Assembly: GCF_024807225.1 (NCBI RefSeq)
Contig: NZ_JANUCO010000001.1
Span: 2,232,001-2,296,000 of the forward strand
DNA: 64,000 nt
Direction of reading: 5' to 3'
Source of the DNA: Chryseobacterium ginsenosidimutans
GTDB lineage: Bacteria > Bacteroidota > Bacteroidia > Flavobacteriales > Weeksellaceae
Positions within the stretch are counted from its first letter, which is position 1, and each line of letters opens with the position of its first letter. The position numbers and the translations under genes were made by a program. The notes under the pieces were generated by a model that made no database searches, was not told the DNA's origin, and saw only the letters and a list, made by a program, of their open reading frames with translations. Positions 25,375 through 33,802 of the stretch are shown in pieces.

Positions 25375-26205
25375 ATGGATACAGCATTAACAGCAGAAAC
25401 TCAATTTGCAGAAATCGACAACAACAAAATTGCCTATCGAAAATTCGGAGACGGAGCGCCCTTATTTTTTGTCAACAGATTCAGAGGAATTATGGATACT
25501 TGGGATCCTTTATTTTTAGATTATCTTTCAGACAGACATATGGTTATCCTTTTTGATTATCCGGGGATCGGAAGCTCAGAAGGAGAGCTGCCTTTGGATA
25601 TTGTGGATGTCGCAAAAGTGGTTCCTCAACTTGCAGATTATTTAGGAATAGACAATTTTAATGTTTTGGGATGGTCTTATGGCGGATTGGTTGCTCAGGC
25701 GGTGACTTTCCAAAATCAAGACCGTGTTTTGAAAACAATTTTAATAGGTACAAATCCTCCTGGAGAAAATGAAATCCCTATCGAACCCGTATTTTTTGAA
25801 CATGCCCTGAAACCTGTGAACGATTTGGAGGATGAATATTACCTGTTTTTCGAGCCTTCATCAGCAAGAAGCCGACAAAAAGCCAAAGATTCCCACGACA
25901 GAATAGGACAGCGACTTAATAGTGATCTCATTCCTTCTACCCCCGAAGTTTTTCAAAGATATATTACAGGATCGGGAACAATGAGAGAAGATAAACTTAA
26001 TTTCCGTGAAGGTTATAAGACTTTAAAGTCTCCTGTTTTGGTTATTTCCGGAGATCACGATATTAGTTTTGCTACAGAAAACTGGTTTCCATTATTGAGA
26101 AATGCGCCAACAATGCAGCATATTATATTAAACGACACAGGACACGGCCCTCAACATGAACATCCTGAATTAACAGCACGTTATATCAATGTTTTCTTAG
26201 GGTAA
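25375..26205 (+). CDS. alpha/beta hydrolase
   Basis: 276 residues. Nucleophile Ser in GWSYGG (about residue 104), acid in ISGDHDISF, histidine in TGHGPQHEHP; the triad is complete. N-terminal strand IDNNKIAYRKFGDG is typical of the epoxide-hydrolase/haloperoxidase branch. The usual HG oxyanion loop is VNRFRG here, an unusual replacement (the haloperoxidase-like loop often reads HGF or NGF). No signal peptide, so cytosolic. Single gene; substrate unknown. Confidence 0.85.
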   Translation: MDTALTAETQFAEIDNNKIAYRKFGDGAPLFFVNRFRGIMDTWDPLFLDYLSDRHMVILFDYPGIGSSEGELPLDIVDVAKVVPQLADYLGIDNFNVLGWSYGGLVAQAVTFQNQDRVLKTILIGTNPPGENEIPIEPVFFEHALKPVNDLEDEYYLFFEPSSARSRQKAKDSHDRIGQRLNSDLIPSTPEVFQRYITGSGTMREDKLNFREGYKTLKSPVLVISGDHDISFATENWFPLLRNAPTMQHIILNDTGHGPQHEHPELTARYINVFLG

Positions 26206-26221
26206 ATTTTAAAATATCTTA

Positions 26222-26422
26222 TTGAACTTGTTTAAATATGTTTAAATTTTTAATGAATGTCCATAGTTAGTAATATTTTAGTTTTCAACGGTTTGTTTGT
26301 TATTCCGTAGGAATCTCAACAGGCTGAAAATAAGGAAGTTTAGATTCCTACGGAATGACAAAATGAATGCTGATTTTAGCGTTATAATTAAAAACGGACA
26401 TTCATTTAGTTTAAACAAGTTT
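26222..26422. repeat. ~200-bp inverted-repeat element holding a second nested palindromic element
   Basis: Outer arms AACTTGTTTAAA..AATGAATGTCC (left, 26225-26262) and GGACATTCATT..TTTAAACAAGTT (right, 26396-26421). Between them (26297-26362) sits another inverted pair, TTATTCCGTAGGAATCT / AGATTCCTACGGAATGA, the same as at 34767-34837. So one repeat appears inserted in, or built into, another. Confidence 0.65.
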
Positions 26423-26441
26423 ATCATTAAAAATAAAATTC

Positions 26442-27230
26442 ATGAATATTCAACTAAATTCAAAAAATGCTTTGGTAGGCGCTGCAACACAGGGAATAGG
26501 AGCGGGAATCGCCACAGAACTGGCAAAATGCGGAGCGAATGTCACGATAATGGCTCGAAATGAAGAGAAATTGAAAAATTTCATAGCTTCTCTGCCCGTT
26601 TTGCATGAAAATCAGAAACATCAGTATTTGGTCGCTGATTTTTCAGATTTTGAAAACTATAAAAAAATCATCACTGAATATTTCAAAGATAATACGGTAG
26701 ATATTCTTGTCAATAATACAAACGGTCCCGATCCGGGAATGGCTTTGGATAAAGGTGTTGAAGATTATCAGAAAGCTTTTGATCTTCTTTTTAAAACGGT
26801 TTGCGAAACGACAACTTTGGCTTTGCCTTATATGATCGGACAAAATAACGGACGCATCATCAATGTTTCGTCCTTATCTGTGAAAGAGCCGATCGCTAAT
26901 CTTGCGCTTTCAAACTCTATTCGTTCGGCGGTAATTGCATGGTCGAAAACGCTTTCCATTGAAGTTGCAAAACATAATGTAACGATTAATAATATTCTCA
27001 CAGGATATTTTGATACCGAAAGAATTAAAAATTTAATCAGTCATGAAGCTAAACAAAGTGACAGATCGGAAGAAGAAATTAAAAAGGGCAGAGAAGACAA
27101 AATCCCAATGAAAAGACTGGGGAAACCTGAAGAATACGGTCATCTGGTTTCTTTTCTGGCATCTGAATACGCTTCCTACATTACAGGAACAAGCATTCCT
27201 CTCGATGGTGGTTTGAATAATACATATTAA
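26442..27230 (+). CDS. short-chain dehydrogenase/reductase with atypical active site
   Basis: 262 residues. Rossmann cofactor motif is present in divergent form (GAATQGIGAGIA), as is NNTNGP for the usual NNAG, and the C-terminal FLASEYASYITGTSIPLDGG is classical. The Ser (NVSSLSV) is kept, but the Tyr-x-x-x-Lys position reads SNSIR (LALSNSIRSAV), so both Tyr and Lys are replaced. A known divergent SDR branch has such LSNS.R motifs; its members are often annotated as 3-oxoacyl-ACP reductases, but activity may differ. Ends at a bidirectional terminator. Confidence 0.82.
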   Translation: MNIQLNSKNALVGAATQGIGAGIATELAKCGANVTIMARNEEKLKNFIASLPVLHENQKHQYLVADFSDFENYKKIITEYFKDNTVDILVNNTNGPDPGMALDKGVEDYQKAFDLLFKTVCETTTLALPYMIGQNNGRIINVSSLSVKEPIANLALSNSIRSAVIAWSKTLSIEVAKHNVTINNILTGYFDTERIKNLISHEAKQSDRSEEEIKKGREDKIPMKRLGKPEEYGHLVSFLASEYASYITGTSIPLDGGLNNTY

Positions 27231-27262
27231 AAAAAAGAGGTTAATTATTAACCTCTTTTTTA
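27231..27262. terminator. bidirectional terminator
   Basis: AAAAAAGAGGTTAAT t ATTAACCTCTTTTTT, a 15-bp perfect inverted repeat with one-base loop placed between two convergent genes (SDR on plus, DUF6261-like on minus). Confidence 0.85.
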
Positions 27263-27282
27263 ATTTATAAACCTTTTCTCTT

Positions 27283-27972
27283 TTAGTTTTTCTTGATTTC
27301 AGAAGTAGAATTTTCCCCTGCTTTTGTTAACTCATTTATATCAAAATATAGAGACTGCCAATCTGGAACATCCTTCATGGCGGTGATAAGAGTAAGGAAA
27401 GATTTCAATGTTTTCTCCAGATCTTTACGAATTACAGAGGCGCTTTTCATCTGTCGAAGGTCTGCGTTAGCTTCTGCCTGTTCTGCAAATAGAGTTTCAA
27501 AAGCATTGTGTTTGCTTTTCATTTCACTGAAAGCCGTATGAAGAGAAAGCCCCATTAATTTTTGTATATTCTCATTGGTTTGCAGAGTTTCAATCAGCTT
27601 TTTCATCTGTGCGCTCTGTGAAGAATAGCTCATGCGATCGAGATCAAGACCATGAATTTTGAAAATGTGATACAGATCTTCCGCATACTGATGATTGGGT
27701 AGTGAGCTCATTTTTCTGTAGCTGTTCAGATAAGATTTTAAATTTGTAAAAGCGATGTCTCTGTCTCTGTCTGCGCTGTTTACATCTCGTCCTTTTCCGC
27801 TAAAAGTAGGTTTTGTATAGACGGCATCGTAGTCTTCGTACATGCTTTTTACTTCATTAATAAGGGGATGGTTACTAATGACAGGATAATTTCCCGATGC
27901 TGAAGTATTGATGAGCCTTTGTGCTAAAGTCGCCAAGTCTTTTGTACTTAGCCTTGATAGGGTGATTTTCAT
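27283..27972 (-). CDS. DUF6261-like helical protein of unknown function
   Basis: 229 residues, no signal peptide or membrane segment, almost entirely helical. It opens KITLSRLSTKDLATLAQRLI, which I recognise as typical of a Flavobacteriia-specific family annotated DUF6261; the family name is from memory. The middle holds a YEDYDAVYTKPTFSGKGRDVNSADRDRD segment, and the C-terminal third (KDLEKTLKSFLTLITAMKDVPDW) looks like a coiled helix. No function is known to me. Its upstream side carries the 21-bp tandem array. Confidence 0.7.
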   Translation of the reverse strand: MKITLSRLSTKDLATLAQRLINTSASGNYPVISNHPLINEVKSMYEDYDAVYTKPTFSGKGRDVNSADRDRDIAFTNLKSYLNSYRKMSSLPNHQYAEDLYHIFKIHGLDLDRMSYSSQSAQMKKLIETLQTNENIQKLMGLSLHTAFSEMKSKHNAFETLFAEQAEANADLRQMKSASVIRKDLEKTLKSFLTLITAMKDVPDWQSLYFDINELTKAGENSTSEIKKN

Positions 27973-28045
27973 AAATCAACGGTGCTTATGATAATAAATT
28001 TTTTCTGATCTAAAGATATCATTTTTTATTTATTCCGAAACATTA

Positions 28046-28210
28046 TGTTTGAGTTAAAAGGAGCTTGTGATTGAATAGAAACAGCCTGTTTGAACTCACC
28101 TGATTTTTTGTTTGAATTAAAACAGATTGTTTTGATTGAAAGTATTTTTTGTTTTGGCTGAAACATGGTGCGGGAATTAAAATGGAAAGTTGTTTGGTCT
28201 GAAATAGGAT
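28046..28210. repeat. degenerate 21-bp tandem array, about 8 units
   Basis: Units start near 28046, 28066, 28087, 28109, 28128, 28150, 28170 and 28191, each about TGTTTGAATTAAAACAGATTT with several changes. The spacing of 19-22 bases equals two DNA helical turns. It lies directly upstream of the DUF6261-like gene and before the first REP of the RAYT locus. It is not CRISPR, as there are no spacers. Confidence 0.6.
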
Positions 28211-28226
28211 AGGTTGAAAAATCAAC

Positions 28227-28250
28227 GCTAGCGCGAGCTTCCAGCTCGTG
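28227..28250 (+). repeat. REP hairpin 1
   Basis: GCTAGCGCGAGCTTCCAGCTCGTG: stem CGAGCT/AGCTCG around TCC, preceded by GCTAGCG. First of four copies around the RAYT transposase gene. Confidence 0.8.
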
Positions 28251-28320
28251 TCTTATAAAAAACTCAAAGAATCCATAAACTTTATACCATTTGTTGTATT
28301 TTTATTTTAAACAAAACACA

Positions 28321-28872
28321 ATGAGTAGAAAATATAAATTTCACGAAAAAGACTGTGCTTATTTTATAAGTTTTGCAACTGTTTTTTGGATAGACGTGTT
28401 TACCAGACTTGAATATTTTGACATCATTATCAGTTCTTTAGATTATTGCAGAAAAAATAAAGGAATGATCATCTTTGGTTATTGTATTATGCCCAGTCAT
28501 ATCCATTTGATATTTCGATCCGATGATGGCAAGCCTTCAGAATTAATAAGAGATTTTAAAGGTTTCACCTCTAGACAAATGCTGAAAGCTATTCAGGAAA
28601 ATAATCAGGAAAGCAGAAAAGAATGGCTGCTCTGGATGTTTAAAAAAGCAGGAAGTAAGAATTCTAACGTTAAAGAGTATCAGTTTTGGCAACAACATAA
28701 CAATCCGATAGAAATATGGTCGTTAAAAGTATTTGAACAAAAACTAAATTATGTCCATCAAAATCCTGTTGAAAGTGGTTTTGTAATCGAACCTTGGGAA
28801 TGGAAATATAGTAGTGCCAGAAATTATTGTGATGATTATGATGGAGTTTTAAAGATTGATGTTAATCTGTGA
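28321..28872 (+). CDS. REP-associated tyrosine transposase (RAYT, Y1 HUH type)
   Basis: 183 residues from ATG 28321. HUH metal motif in CIMPSHIHLIF (H-I-H) and the single nucleophile Tyr in KLNYVHQNPVESGFV, both hallmarks of the TnpA-REP/Y1 transposase-like family. The N-terminal strand YFISFATVFWIDVF and the C-terminal WEWKYSSARNY also match. Such proteins bind and cut REP hairpins in single-stranded DNA and are thought to spread them. REP copies lie 71 bases before the start and three times after the stop, so gene and substrate sit together. Confidence 0.9.
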   Translation: MSRKYKFHEKDCAYFISFATVFWIDVFTRLEYFDIIISSLDYCRKNKGMIIFGYCIMPSHIHLIFRSDDGKPSELIRDFKGFTSRQMLKAIQENNQESRKEWLLWMFKKAGSKNSNVKEYQFWQQHNNPIEIWSLKVFEQKLNYVHQNPVESGFVIEPWEWKYSSARNYCDDYDGVLKIDVNL

Positions 28873-28906
28873 ACTTAATGTAATTATTCTATTGTTAAGT
28901 TTTATT

Positions 28907-28930
28907 GCTAGCGTGAGCTTCCAGCTCGTG
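28907..28930 (+). repeat. REP hairpin 2
   Basis: GCTAGCGTGAGCTTCCAGCTCGTG, one mismatch to REP 1. It is followed by a CCTGC/GCAGG-type hairpin; the whole block is duplicated at 29076-29161. Confidence 0.8.
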
Positions 28931-28954
28931 TTTATATTATTAAATATTCAACAA

Positions 28955-28978
28955 AAAACCTGCTCAACGACAGGTTTT
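28955..28978. terminator. terminator-like hairpin, duplicate
   Basis: AAAACCTG ctcaacga CAGGTTTT. Near copy of the hairpin at 29124-29147 and probably copied together with the adjoining REP. Confidence 0.6.
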
Positions 28979-29014
28979 ATATTTAAAAAATCAAATGCTA
29001 ATGTCAAAATGGGG

Positions 29015-29041
29015 TACGAGCTGGAAGCTCGCACCAGCGTA
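29015..29041 (-). repeat. REP hairpin 3, inverted
   Basis: Minus-strand reading TTACGCTGGTGCGAGCTTCCAGCTCGTA, shown as the pair TACGAGCT..GGAAGCTCG on plus. Opposite to its neighbours REP 2 and REP 4, so REP pairs can fold into a larger cruciform (REPIN-like). Confidence 0.75.
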
Positions 29042-29075
29042 AGATTCATACATCCATTTAATATATAATTCTATT

Positions 29076-29099
29076 GCTAGCGCGAGCTTCTAGCTCGTG
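29076..29099 (+). repeat. REP hairpin 4
   Basis: GCTAGCGCGAGCTTCTAGCTCGTG; one change to REP 1 in the loop. Followed by AAATATTCAAC and the MFS terminator hairpin, as at REP 2. Confidence 0.8.
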
Positions 29100-29123
29100 C
29101 TTACATCATAAATATTCAACAAA

Positions 29124-29147
29124 AAAACCTGCCCAAAAGCAGGTTTT
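29124..29147 (-). terminator. terminator of the sugar MFS gene
   Basis: AAAACCTGC ccaaaa GCAGGTTTT, with an A run left of it, which gives a T run on the minus strand; 19 bases after the transporter stop. Confidence 0.75.
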
Positions 29148-29165
29148 AATATATAAAAAAAGATC

Positions 29166-30593
29166 TTAATGTCCCGATTTCGCATCACCATCCTGTTTCA
29201 CATGACTTAAATATTTAGTACAATACGCACCAAAAATCAAAATCAAGATATAACAGAATACAGGAATAATAAAGGAATGCTGAACGCCAAACTGATCAGC
29301 CAAATATCCCTGAAAAATAGGAACAATCGCGCCTCCCAAAATCGCCATCACCACCAAAGACGAACCTTGACTGGTGTATTTTCCTAATCCCGAAATCGCC
29401 AATGTATAAATATTAGAGAACATAATAGAATTGAAAATTCCGATTCCTAGAATGCTGTACATAGCCAGTTCGCCGTGATTCAACATCGCTGAAATCAATA
29501 ACACAACATTGACTCCTGCAAAGATTGATAACGTTCTTGCCGGAGCAGATTTTCCGATAAAAAAGGCAATGAAATTCAGAGCGATAAATACCAAAAAGAA
29601 ACTGATCTGCGCAAATGTAAGATCAACAATACTGAAAATCACAAGAAAAACAGCAGTTGCCGCTCCTAACATATACAATGCTTTTTTGCCTTGACTAATG
29701 GAATGATTCAATGAAATAGCTCCAAGAAAACGCCCGATCATCGCACCTCCCCAATATAAAGAAAGGTAATTTTTACTCACCACTTCGGATAAATTCATCA
29801 CCTGAGGTTGCTCTAGGAAGCTGATAATGAAACTTCCTACCGCGACTTCTCCACCTACATAACAGAACATGGCAAGAACTCCAAATTTCAGATGGTTATG
29901 TTGCAACGCTCCGAAACCTTTTACGATTTCTTCCCCTTTTACCTGAAAATCAGGGAGCTTAACTCTTGAAATTAATAGGGCAACCAATAATAAAATTCCA
30001 GCAAAAATCAAATAAGGAATTTTTGTAGCGGCAGCACTGAAAGAACCGTCAGATGCAGAGAATAATTCAAAAATCAAATGTCCGCCCAAAACCGGAGCGA
30101 TCGTTGTTCCGAAGGCGTTGAAAGCCTGTGTCATATTCAATCGGCTGGATGCGGAATCTTCCGGTCCAAGTAGAGAAACATAGGCATTTGCAGTGATTTG
30201 CAAGACTGTAAACCCTAATCCCAGAATAAATAATGCTCCCAAAAACAAACCATAAGATGAAAATGTTGCAGCCGGATAGAATAAAACGCAACCTAATGCG
30301 GCAAGGAAAATCCCAAAAAGAATTCCTTTTTTGTAACCGACTTTATCGATCGGATCTCCACTCGATGTGGACACCAGAAAATAGATAAGCGAACCTATAA
30401 AATAAGCTCCAAAGAAACAGAATTGTACCAACATTGATTCAAAAAATGTCAGTTTGAAAAGCTGTTTCAGATAGGGGATCAGAATGTCATTCATACAGGT
30501 GATGAATCCCCACATAAAAAATAAAAGTGTAATGGTAATCAGCGGAACGGTATAGTTCCTTTTCGATTGTACTTCATTATTGATCATATACAT
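29166..30593 (-). CDS. sugar MFS transporter (FucP/GluP-like)
   Basis: 475 residues, about 12 membrane segments. N-terminal motif LLFFMWGFITCMNDILIPYLKQ is the fucose/glucose-galactose:H+ symporter (FHS) signature, where N-D-I-L-x-P-Y-L-K is strongly conserved; LNMTQAFNAFGTTIAPVLGG in the middle is also typical. It imports a hexose or similar sugar across the inner membrane. Placed at the end of the glycan locus, it likely takes up the monosaccharide freed by the GH3 enzymes. Confidence 0.9.
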   Translation of the reverse strand: MYMINNEVQSKRNYTVPLITITLLFFMWGFITCMNDILIPYLKQLFKLTFFESMLVQFCFFGAYFIGSLIYFLVSTSSGDPIDKVGYKKGILFGIFLAALGCVLFYPAATFSSYGLFLGALFILGLGFTVLQITANAYVSLLGPEDSASSRLNMTQAFNAFGTTIAPVLGGHLIFELFSASDGSFSAAATKIPYLIFAGILLLVALLISRVKLPDFQVKGEEIVKGFGALQHNHLKFGVLAMFCYVGGEVAVGSFIISFLEQPQVMNLSEVVSKNYLSLYWGGAMIGRFLGAISLNHSISQGKKALYMLGAATAVFLVIFSIVDLTFAQISFFLVFIALNFIAFFIGKSAPARTLSIFAGVNVVLLISAMLNHGELAMYSILGIGIFNSIMFSNIYTLAISGLGKYTSQGSSLVVMAILGGAIVPIFQGYLADQFGVQHSFIIPVFCYILILIFGAYCTKYLSHVKQDGDAKSGH

Positions 30594-30675
30594 CTAATTT
30601 AAAAAGAGGCTAAAGATAGCCCCTTTTGTTTATAATATCTTAATTTGAGACAATAAATTTATCATTTACTTATCA

Positions 30676-30862
30676 TATTTTTATCGCAAAGAAAAACAAA
30701 GGGATTGTGTCTTTTGAAACTTTTTTAAGAGAAGCAAAACCACTATGTTTATCAATGTAAAACGAACCTTGCAGATCCAAAATAAATGAAATGCCTTTGT
30801 ATATCTTAAAATTTTGAGTAAACATCTTAAAAAACTTTGTTTGTCTTTGCGGTTGAAATATT
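30676..30862. repeat. MITE-like element, diverged copy C
   Basis: Ends TTTTTATCGCAAAGAAAAACAAAG and, inverted, TTCAACCGCAAAGACAAACAAAG. The inverted ends match copy A in form (ACCGCAAA-AGACAAA) but the interior has diverged. It occupies the gap between the MFS and GH3 genes. Confidence 0.5.
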
Positions 30863-30865
30863 TAA

Positions 30866-33325
30866 TTAAGGCTTCATATCTTCAAACTTTTCATCCGCAG
30901 GAAAAACATGCTGAACTTTTTCAACCGTCAGTTCTTTCGGAACAGAAAATTCTGCTGTCTGCTTAATATCCAAAGACGATGCACCTACAGAAACTTTGTA
31001 ATTTCCTGCGTCTGCAATCCAAGCTGATTTTGCGGTTACGTATGAAGCCAGATCTTTCGGATTTAAAGTCAGAGTAATAGTTTGAGATTCTCCGGGTTTC
31101 AGATCTTTTGTTTTAGCATACGCTTTTAACTCAGATTTTGGTTTGTCGATGGATTGATTAGGAGCAGAAAGATAAAGTTCTACCACTTCTTTTCCTGCGA
31201 CTTTTCCTGTGTTTTTAACTTCAACACATACTTCTAATGTATTATTAAAAGTTTTTGAATTCACTTTAATATTAGAATAAGTAAAATCTGTATAAGACTT
31301 TCCATAACCGAATTCATAGGAAGGTTTCACATTGAAAGTGTTGAAATAACGATATCCCACATAAACGCCTTCTTCATACGTCACATCTTTCGGATTATCC
31401 GCAGGAATTCCTGGGAAATTTTTCGCCGATGGTGTATCAGAATATTTATTAGGGAAAGTCATCGTCAGTTTTCCGGAAGGATTTATTTTCCCTGAAACGA
31501 CATCAGCAACGGAATGTCCACCTTCCTGTCCCGGTTGCCAAGCTAATAAAATCGCATCCACTTTATCTTTCCATGAAGCGGTTTCAATAACGCCACCAAT
31601 GTTTAAAATCACCACCACTTTTTTCCCTTTTGCGTGGAAAGCTTTTGAGATTTTATCCAGCATTTCAATTTCTTCTGTTGCTAAATTGAAATCATTATCT
31701 ACAACTCTGTCGCCGCCTTCTCCAGAATTTCTTCCCAACGTTACGAAAGCAATTTCAGAAGTTTCGGCTTTTTTGGCGATGAAAGCATCGTCCATTTTCA
31801 TTTCAGGAAGTCTTTCGGGCAATGCCAAAATTCCTCTTGCTTTTCTTCTTTCTTTTTCGGTTGCAACTTCTTTTTCAGCGTGTGGTTTATACAGGTTAAC
31901 CAATTCTTTGTCTAATTTGTAACCCGCTGCATTCAGACCTTCTAATAAAGAAACCGTGTGTTTATTGTTAACGCTTCCACTTCCAGTTCCACCCGTAATC
32001 CAAGCGTAAGATGTCACTCCGAATAATGAAACTTCTTTCTGTTTATCGGCAAAAGGCAACGCATTTTTATCATTTTTAAGCAAAACCATTCCTTCTGTGG
32101 CAGCACTTCTCGTTACTTCTGCATTTTGAGCCAGATTTGGTTTGTCACTGTATTTGTATTGAGCGAAAGTGGGTGTTTTAAAAACATATTCCAGAATTCT
32201 TTTTACATTGAGATTCGCTACTTCCTGAGACAATTTACCTGAATCTAATGCTGCTAAAAGAACTTTTTTCTGAGCAGGAATTCCGGGCATCAAAAGGTCG
32301 TTTCCTGCATTCATTTGTTTTACGACATCAGAAATTCCACCGTCTTTAATGGATTCAAATCCCGGGAAACCTCCGAACCAGTCGGTCATTACAATTCCTT
32401 TGAAACCCCATTCGTTTCTCAAAACCTGAGTCAATAAATCATGACTGTCGGAAGTATAAACGCCATTCACTTTATTGTAAGAAGACATTACCGTCCAAGG
32501 TTGAGATTCTTTCACGGTGATCTCAAAATTCCTAAGATATAATTCTCTCATCGCTCTTTCAGAAACGTGTGCATTAATCGTCAAACGGTTGCTTTCCTCA
32601 TTATTTGCAGCGAAATGTTTGATTGAAGTTCCCACACCTTGAGACTGGATTCCGTTCACAATGGCCGCAGCAGTTTTCCCTGCAACTAAAGGATCTTCAG
32701 AATAATATTCGAAGTTTCTTCCGTTCAATGGATTTCTATGAATGTTTAAAGCGGGAGCCAATAAAACATCAACTCCATATTCTTTCACTTCATTTCCCAT
32801 GGCTTTTCCAACCTGTTCCAGCAACGTTTTATTCCATGTCGAAGCCAACGCTGTCCCCACCGGAAAGGCCGTCGCATAATAGGTTTTTGAATCATTATCT
32901 CTTGTCGGAGCAATTCTCAAACCGGCAGGACCATCTGCAACAACCGTCGCAGGAATTCCGAATCTGTCGAAATTGGATGTTCCTCCCGCAGCTCCAGGAA
33001 CCAAACCTTGTTTTGAATCACCGACAGGACCTGTCAATACTTCAATTCCGGGCATTCCCGTTCCGATGAGAAGATCCACTTTTTCTGCGTTCGTCATTTG
33101 TTTGATGATCGCATCGATTCTTTTATCTACCGAAAGGCGCGTGTCTTCCCAAACATCTAATTTTCCGTTTTTGTTGAGATCTTTAAATGATTTGCCGTCA
33201 ACTGTTACCGTTGCATTTTTAGTTTGAGCATTCGCAAAAGGCGATGCAGCCAATAAAGCCAAGAATAATCCTGAATATTTTGCTTTCTGAGAAAGTCTGA
33301 TCAATGTTGATACATTCTTCTTCAT
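30866..33325 (-). CDS. glycoside hydrolase family 3 (beta-glucosidase-like)
   Basis: 819 residues with an N-terminal signal peptide (LFLALLAASPFANAQ), so secreted to the periplasm. The mature protein starts with an EF-hand-like DLNKNGKLDVWED segment, then the GH3 TIM barrel: KHFAANNEE and the nucleophile Asp in GIVMTDWFGG. The (alpha/beta)6 sandwich contains NSGEGGDR and the C-terminal fibronectin-III-like domain starts near EGVYVGYRYF. It releases beta-linked glucose, xylose or similar residues from oligosaccharides. Second GH3 gene of the locus; 30-65% of the layout matches the one at 35-37 kb only in general plan. Confidence 0.9.
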   Translation of the reverse strand: MKKNVSTLIRLSQKAKYSGLFLALLAASPFANAQTKNATVTVDGKSFKDLNKNGKLDVWEDTRLSVDKRIDAIIKQMTNAEKVDLLIGTGMPGIEVLTGPVGDSKQGLVPGAAGGTSNFDRFGIPATVVADGPAGLRIAPTRDNDSKTYYATAFPVGTALASTWNKTLLEQVGKAMGNEVKEYGVDVLLAPALNIHRNPLNGRNFEYYSEDPLVAGKTAAAIVNGIQSQGVGTSIKHFAANNEESNRLTINAHVSERAMRELYLRNFEITVKESQPWTVMSSYNKVNGVYTSDSHDLLTQVLRNEWGFKGIVMTDWFGGFPGFESIKDGGISDVVKQMNAGNDLLMPGIPAQKKVLLAALDSGKLSQEVANLNVKRILEYVFKTPTFAQYKYSDKPNLAQNAEVTRSAATEGMVLLKNDKNALPFADKQKEVSLFGVTSYAWITGGTGSGSVNNKHTVSLLEGLNAAGYKLDKELVNLYKPHAEKEVATEKERRKARGILALPERLPEMKMDDAFIAKKAETSEIAFVTLGRNSGEGGDRVVDNDFNLATEEIEMLDKISKAFHAKGKKVVVILNIGGVIETASWKDKVDAILLAWQPGQEGGHSVADVVSGKINPSGKLTMTFPNKYSDTPSAKNFPGIPADNPKDVTYEEGVYVGYRYFNTFNVKPSYEFGYGKSYTDFTYSNIKVNSKTFNNTLEVCVEVKNTGKVAGKEVVELYLSAPNQSIDKPKSELKAYAKTKDLKPGESQTITLTLNPKDLASYVTAKSAWIADAGNYKVSVGASSLDIKQTAEFSVPKELTVEKVQHVFPADEKFEDMKP

Positions 33326-33360
33326 ATATAGATATTTTATTATTTAATTTGAATGAATTT

Positions 33361-33790
33361 TTAAAACCACAAAAGGCGCAAAAGCTTGTTAATATTAATT
33401 TTAAGCATTGTTATCCGTTAAAAACTAAAATATAATTAACAGGTCACTCCTCTGGAGTTTTAATTACAAAAAACAATTATTTCCTATTGTCAGTTAGCTC
33501 CTAATGGAGCTGCATTTAGTCCCATCGCGACTTACTGTTAATAGAAAAATGTAGTTCCAAAACAAAGCTCCATCGGAGCGACCTGTTGATTTATCCTATA
33601 AACATTGAATTAGTCAAATTTTTTACAATTTTTATCGGACAACAATTTTTTTTAAGCTTAAAAACTTTGAAAATGAAAGAATACATTAGCTTAAAATCAA
33701 AGATTTTCAAAAAACTTAAATGGACTTTTCAACAGTATAATTTCACTTAAAACAACTTAAGTGTTAAAAGACTTTTGTGATTTTTATGGT
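33361..33790. repeat. MITE-like element copy D, interrupted
   Basis: Outer inverted arms AAACCACAAAAGGCGCAAAAG (left) and, inverted, AAACCATAAAAATCACAAAAG (right) match the family at 25.1 kb. The interior is interrupted by a different inverted-repeat element (33437-33597). The stretch explains the otherwise empty 477 bases between the GH3 and esterase genes. Confidence 0.5.
33437..33597. repeat. ~160-bp AACAGGTC inverted-repeat element
   Basis: Left end AACAGGTCACTCCTCTGGAG, right end (inverted) AACAGGTCGCTCCGATGGAG, and between them a further GCTCCTAATGGAGC hairpin. Repeated (G)CTCCnnnGGAG hairpins in alternating orientation are REP-like. No ORF inside. Confidence 0.65.
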
Positions 33791-33802
33791 TTAATTAGAA
33801 TA

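Noticed and set aside
26297..26563. 88-codon ORF on plus overlapping the SDR start
   Set aside because: Crosses the nested repeat and then reads the SDR gene in a wrong frame.
28046..28210. CRISPR-like array
   Set aside because: Repeats are adjacent, without unique spacers, too degenerate, and no cas gene is near.
28043..28225. 60-codon ORF on minus upstream of the DUF6261-like gene
   Set aside because: It is the 21-bp repeat array read as protein; the FQTK-like seven-residue rhythm comes from the DNA repeat.
28856..29068. 70-codon ORF on plus after the RAYT gene
   Set aside because: Made of REP hairpins and a terminator; no protein-like features.
32623..33069. 148-codon ORF on plus
   Set aside because: Antisense shadow of the GH3 gene; composition follows the coding strand.
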